This document shows, piece after piece, positions 61,073-64,000 of a stretch of DNA of 64,000 nt. The position numbers and the translations under genes were made by a program. The stretch comes from Natrialbaceae archaeon AArc-T1-2 (GTDB lineage Archaea > Halobacteriota > Halobacteria > Halobacteriales > Natrialbaceae), in assembly GCF_030273315.1 (NCBI RefSeq), contig NZ_CP127174.1, forward strand, positions 124,001-188,000, written 5' to 3'. Under the pieces are notes generated by a model. The model did not search any database. It was not told where the DNA came from and saw only the letters and a program-made list of their open reading frames with translations. Position 1 is the stretch's first letter; the number at the start of each line of letters is the position of its first letter.

Positions 61073-61795
61073 ATGCCCCCCGATGAAGAAGACTTAGAGG
61101 ACATTTCTCCACACATCCGAATCAGGATCGACCCTCAAAAAAAGAAGGAGTGGCTCGAATACGCGGAGAAACATCACCATGGTAATCTGACTGGCCTGAT
61201 TAAACACGCCGTCGACAACACGATCGGTGATACGTGGGTGCTAAAAGACAAACATCATTCTGGGACGGAGACCGATACCTCGGAGTTGGAAGAGGGTGTG
61301 ACTGAGATCACCGACAGGCTATCTATAGTTGAGCGGAAGCTTGACGATCTGGCATTGCACTCTAGTGAAGAATCAGATTCAGAGTTCAGTCGAGATGAGC
61401 TAATCAAATTAGCTAATCGCTGCCAAGACTTACTGCCCCGACTTCAAAGCGAGATCCAGTTTCCACCGTTACGACAGGGATTCTCGGTTCAGCTTCGAGA
61501 AGTCCCGGATGATTTCCTACAGGACGGGCCATCGAAGAGTAGTGAAAATAGCTTAGCACGAAGTAGAGCAAAGATTACCGGTCGGGCAGAAGATCTTGCG
61601 GATGCTCTTGACAAACCGTCCCACCAAGTACGGCAGGCACTCGCTTTCCTTGAACAGACCGAGACAGGGGCGGTCGTTGAAAGCACTATTGATGACGGAG
61701 AACGACGATGGTTTATCCGTGATCCGGATGCAGTCCCGGACTTTAGTTTTTTGAAGCAGAACCAGCCAGATCAAGAGACTGATGATCAACATTGA
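61073..61795 (+). CDS. RHH/winged-helix partner of a tyrosine recombinase
   Basis: A 240-residue protein I do not recognise by name. Residues 12-50 (PHIRIRIDPQKKKEWLEYAE; GNLTGLIKHAVDNTI) look like a ribbon-helix-helix DNA-binding unit; a coiled coil follows, and residues about 160-220 (RSRAKITGRAEDLADALDKP; SHQVRQALAFLEQTETGAVV) look like a winged helix. This is the same plan as the protein at 12505-12909. GC content is lower than in the ribosomal operon, a sign of transfer. It lies just upstream of a tyrosine recombinase. Confidence 0.65.
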   Translation: MPPDEEDLEDISPHIRIRIDPQKKKEWLEYAEKHHHGNLTGLIKHAVDNTIGDTWVLKDKHHSGTETDTSELEEGVTEITDRLSIVERKLDDLALHSSEESDSEFSRDELIKLANRCQDLLPRLQSEIQFPPLRQGFSVQLREVPDDFLQDGPSKSSENSLARSRAKITGRAEDLADALDKPSHQVRQALAFLEQTETGAVVESTIDDGERRWFIRDPDAVPDFSFLKQNQPDQETDDQH

Positions 61796-61811
61796 TCACT
61801 AGGTGGTCCAT

Positions 61812-62852
61812 ATGAAAAGAAACGACAAAGCACAGTTCACATCAGAGCGTGAACTTTCTGGGAAGTACAAGGAACTATATGACGATTACAGCGGGTGGAT
61901 AACGGCCACGAGTAAGAAACAGACAACGACGGATCGGTTGAAAGAGGGAGTGAAGGCTTGGCTTTACTGGTGTCTTGAAGAAGATATTGATCCGGCTGCA
62001 GCTGAGAAGAGAACTGTCAACGCATATATTCGAAGAATGATCAGAGATGAGTACGCTGATACAACGATCACTCGTCGGTTCTATTCTGTTTCCAAGTATT
62101 ACCATTTTCTCATCAATGACCCGTCTAGAGAATTTGAGCTTGACAATCCAACAGCTGACATCAGTCTCCCTAAGGATCACAATATAAAGAATGTGAGTGA
62201 GTACCACCGTGTTCTTGATCTCGATGGCCGAAAAGACATCATTGCTCCGTCTTTTGAACAGCTCAAACCGATCTTCGAACACGTGCCCGGTAAGAAGGAT
62301 TTCACGAAAGTCAGGAATGAACTCATCTGTCGTCTTCTTTGGCAGACGGCCGTTCGAAGTGACGAATTGAGTCGGATTCGACTCGATAATATCTCGTGGG
62401 ACGACAGGGATATTGAATTACGATCTGCGAAGCTCAATCGAAGAGATCACCCGGATCTATACTATAGACACGTCTGGTGGGAACCGAACATCGATTATCT
62501 GATGCACAGATGGAGATCGATACGAGAAGGGGAATCCCCGTACCTGTTTATTGGCGAAAGAGGTGACCAGCTTGAGCCGTCCTATATTAGCCGAATCGTG
62601 AAGGAAGCAGCGCACAACGCAGAAATTCAGGAGCCGCTAACTAGAGAGGCTGATGGTAGCGTGAAACAATGGCTATACACGGCACACAGACTCCGACATA
62701 GCCGCATCACGCAATTGGCCAATAAAACCGACATGGATCTGAATTTTATCCGCATGATGGCGGGCCACGCTTCGATGGATACGACACTAAGTTATGTGGA
62801 TCCAGACTGGGATGAGGCTCAGGCAGCATTTCATAAGGCCACAGAGGGTTAG
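61812..62852 (+). CDS. Tyrosine recombinase/integrase
   Basis: A 346-residue site-specific recombinase with all catalytic residues: Arg in QTAVRSDELSRIR, HxxR in YTAHRLRHSRITQL, then GHASMDTTLSYVDPD with the second His and the nucleophile Tyr. The N-terminal SAM-like domain spans about residues 20-110. The lower GC and the non-haloarchaeal-like codon use suggest it belongs to a mobile or degraded element. ATG 61812 is preferred over GTG 61803; a GGTGG word is just upstream. No att repeats were found. Confidence 0.85.
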   Translation: MKRNDKAQFTSERELSGKYKELYDDYSGWITATSKKQTTTDRLKEGVKAWLYWCLEEDIDPAAAEKRTVNAYIRRMIRDEYADTTITRRFYSVSKYYHFLINDPSREFELDNPTADISLPKDHNIKNVSEYHRVLDLDGRKDIIAPSFEQLKPIFEHVPGKKDFTKVRNELICRLLWQTAVRSDELSRIRLDNISWDDRDIELRSAKLNRRDHPDLYYRHVWWEPNIDYLMHRWRSIREGESPYLFIGERGDQLEPSYISRIVKEAAHNAEIQEPLTREADGSVKQWLYTAHRLRHSRITQLANKTDMDLNFIRMMAGHASMDTTLSYVDPDWDEAQAAFHKATEG

Positions 62853-62969
62853 CACTGGTTTCTAAACTCCAACATCTGGCGCACCATACAGAAAATGAGG
62901 GACCTTGGGACTCGTGCGGCTGGAGCGAGCGCCGGCGATGACCGCAACGAAGAACCGGTCTGCTCGCGG

Positions 62970-63302
62970 TTACGCTTCGTCAAGAATCTGTTCCAAGAGT
63001 CCCGGTAGATCGTTGATTCGCTGCCATCCGGCGTCCTCTTCTACGTGTTCTTCAATGATGGAGATCTGCTCGAAGTAGTCGTCCAGAACTTCAGCGCGTT
63101 CCATCGCAAGAGGTGGCGAGCAGTAGTCCTCTTCGATCCAAACGGCTTCATCAGTCTCTGGATCGTACCGAGCCTTCTCCAGCGCCCGTGTCATAGCGCG
63201 ACCAAACGGCTCCATCGCTTCGACCTCGCCGCTGTCGAGGCGTTCGCGGAGCTCTTCCAGTCGCTGGTTATTGGGACGGGCGCGCACGAATCGCTTTGCC
63301 AT
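62970..63302 (-). CDS. Hypothetical acidic protein
   Basis: A 110-residue soluble protein, acidic and mainly helical (AKRFVRARPNNQRLEELRER; EPFGRAMTRALEKARYDPE). The start at 63302 is chosen; the upstream extension to 63332 has no support. I do not recognise the family and no domain is visible. It lies between the recombinase gene, which it faces tail to tail, and the broken sfsA gene. Confidence 0.55.
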   Translation of the reverse strand: MAKRFVRARPNNQRLEELRERLDSGEVEAMEPFGRAMTRALEKARYDPETDEAVWIEEDYCSPPLAMERAEVLDDYFEQISIIEEHVEEDAGWQRINDLPGLLEQILDEA

Positions 63303-63352
63303 AGGCGGATCTTGGTGGCGCTCACTAATCAACCCTCAGCCACAATCCACCG

Positions 63353-64000
63353 TTAGTCGAGGTCAATCGGGAGTTCGTCGTTCTGAAGTCGGTAGTGGGG
63401 TGGTTCGAATGTGGTAGTGATGGCGTGCACCTCTACGCCCGCATCACGCACACGGGAAAGCAAGTCTGCGAAGTCAGGATCTACTTCCCGGTATGGGCGG
63501 AAACGTTCGACATCAGGGCGCTGAACGACGAAGACGACATGGGTTTCGTACCCGTCTTCATGGAGTTTTTCGAGGCTTTGGAGATGACGACGGCCTCGTT
63601 CAGTCTGCCGGTCAGGAAATTTGGCAGTTCCATCTTCGACGTGCGTACAGGATTTGACCTCAACTTACGCAGTGTCACCGTCTGGTGTCGTGAGCCGGAA
63701 ATCTGTTCTCCCGTGATCTGGGAGCGAGGGTTCGCGCTCACGGACTGTGTACTCAGCGAATGCTGGGATGGCATCGCGGCCGAGCGCGCGTTCAAACAGA
63801 TCGTTTGCTAGCGCTGTGCGGACACTCACGTACACATTATCAACGACGACCGCGATCGCGTCGTAATCTGTCGCTCGTTCGGTATCGCTGACGGGCGAGC
63901 AGAGCATCTTGTGTCCCGGCTCAACATTTTCTTTGAGGGCACCGGGATCGCCGAGAAACACGCGTTCGGGTGTGTCACCGAAACGAACGCGAACAACGAA
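63353..64000 (-). pseudogene. sfsA: sfsA with an in-frame stop codon, 5' part outside the window
   Basis: On the minus strand, read from the right edge, the first half (RVFLGDPGALKENVEPG; DYDAIAVVVDNVYVSVRTAL) and second half (VEVKSCTHVEDGTAKFPDRQ; VVFVVQRPDVERFRPY) together match SfsA, a nuclease-like DNA-binding protein family linked to sugar fermentation stimulation. Between them, in the same frame, is a TAA (63665-63667 on the plus strand), where the family would have a residue in ...GDTA-x-VEVKS. So the gene is interrupted by a nonsense change, TAC or TAT to TAA being likely. A sequencing error is the alternative. The N-terminus is beyond the window. Confidence 0.7.

Noticed and set aside
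61803-61812. GTG at 61803 as start of the second recombinase
   Set aside because: The ATG at 61812 has a GGTGG word just upstream and fits the usual N-terminus better; difference is only three residues.
1-64000. CRISPR array or cas genes
   Set aside because: No regularly spaced direct repeats with unique spacers and no cas-like proteins were seen.

Overview
The window is a 64 kb piece of a haloarchaeal chromosome. The GC content is high, the proteins are strongly acidic, many genes start right at or a few bases after a TATA-placed transcription start, and many small proteins are of types I know only from halophilic archaea. Typical haloarchaeal genes include a salactin/volactin-like actin, an archaeal GTP cyclohydrolase III, a HalOD1 domain protein and a complete archaeal S10/spc ribosomal cluster with eL19, eL32, eS4 and Rnp1. 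The exact genus cannot be fixed by eye; a member of the Natrialbales is my best guess.

Layout. 1-7.2 kb: end of a TauE/SafE-type membrane protein, a class V aminotransferase, thioredoxin, a winged-helix regulator, hemE, a nitrilase-fold amidohydrolase coupled to an SRPBCC protein, and small haloarchaeal proteins. 7.4-11 kb: sufC-sufB-sufD (Fe-S cluster assembly). 11.5-14.6 kb: a tyrosine recombinase with a small RHH/winged-helix partner, a DUF4870 membrane protein, then about 1 kb without an intact gene that holds two palindromic repeats. 14.6-20.4 kb: a HisG-like paralogue, a very acidic coiled-coil protein, a metallo-beta-lactamase-fold hydrolase, trxB and dph2. 20.6-26.9 kb: a membrane protein, the actin homologue, arfA, a CBS/zinc-ribbon protein, pgk, a GNAT enzyme and tRNA-Thr. 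27-31 kb: HalOD1, RNase H-like, thiolase plus OB-fold partner. 31-35.7 kb: hflX and the conserved block rnp3-rnp2-psmA-sbds (RNase P, proteasome, ribosome maturation). 35.7-45 kb: a TbsP-like regulator, a CHAT-type protease-like protein, glyA and folD (one-carbon metabolism), a flippase-like membrane protein and a 2Fe-2S ferredoxin. 45-46 kb: a lipoprotein that is almost all Asp/Glu, and tRNA-Gly. 46.6-61 kb: one long co-oriented operon from a SPOUT methyltransferase through the S10 and spc ribosomal proteins to secY. 61-64 kb: lower-GC DNA with a second RHH/winged-helix plus tyrosine recombinase pair, a hypothetical gene and an sfsA gene interrupted by an in-frame stop.

The most unusual signals are: (i) a family of 85-115 bp palindromic elements with termini like TGATAC...GTATGAAC, six copies in the window, three of which supply the TGA stop codon of the gene before them; (ii) two independent gene pairs with the same plan, an RHH-like plus winged-helix protein followed by a tyrosine recombinase; (iii) a CHAT-domain protein with a visible His/Cys dyad; (iv) a HisG-like paralogue; and (v) a thiolase lacking the usual nucleophilic cysteine.

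DUF labels below are from memory and could not be checked; the sequence descriptions are direct.
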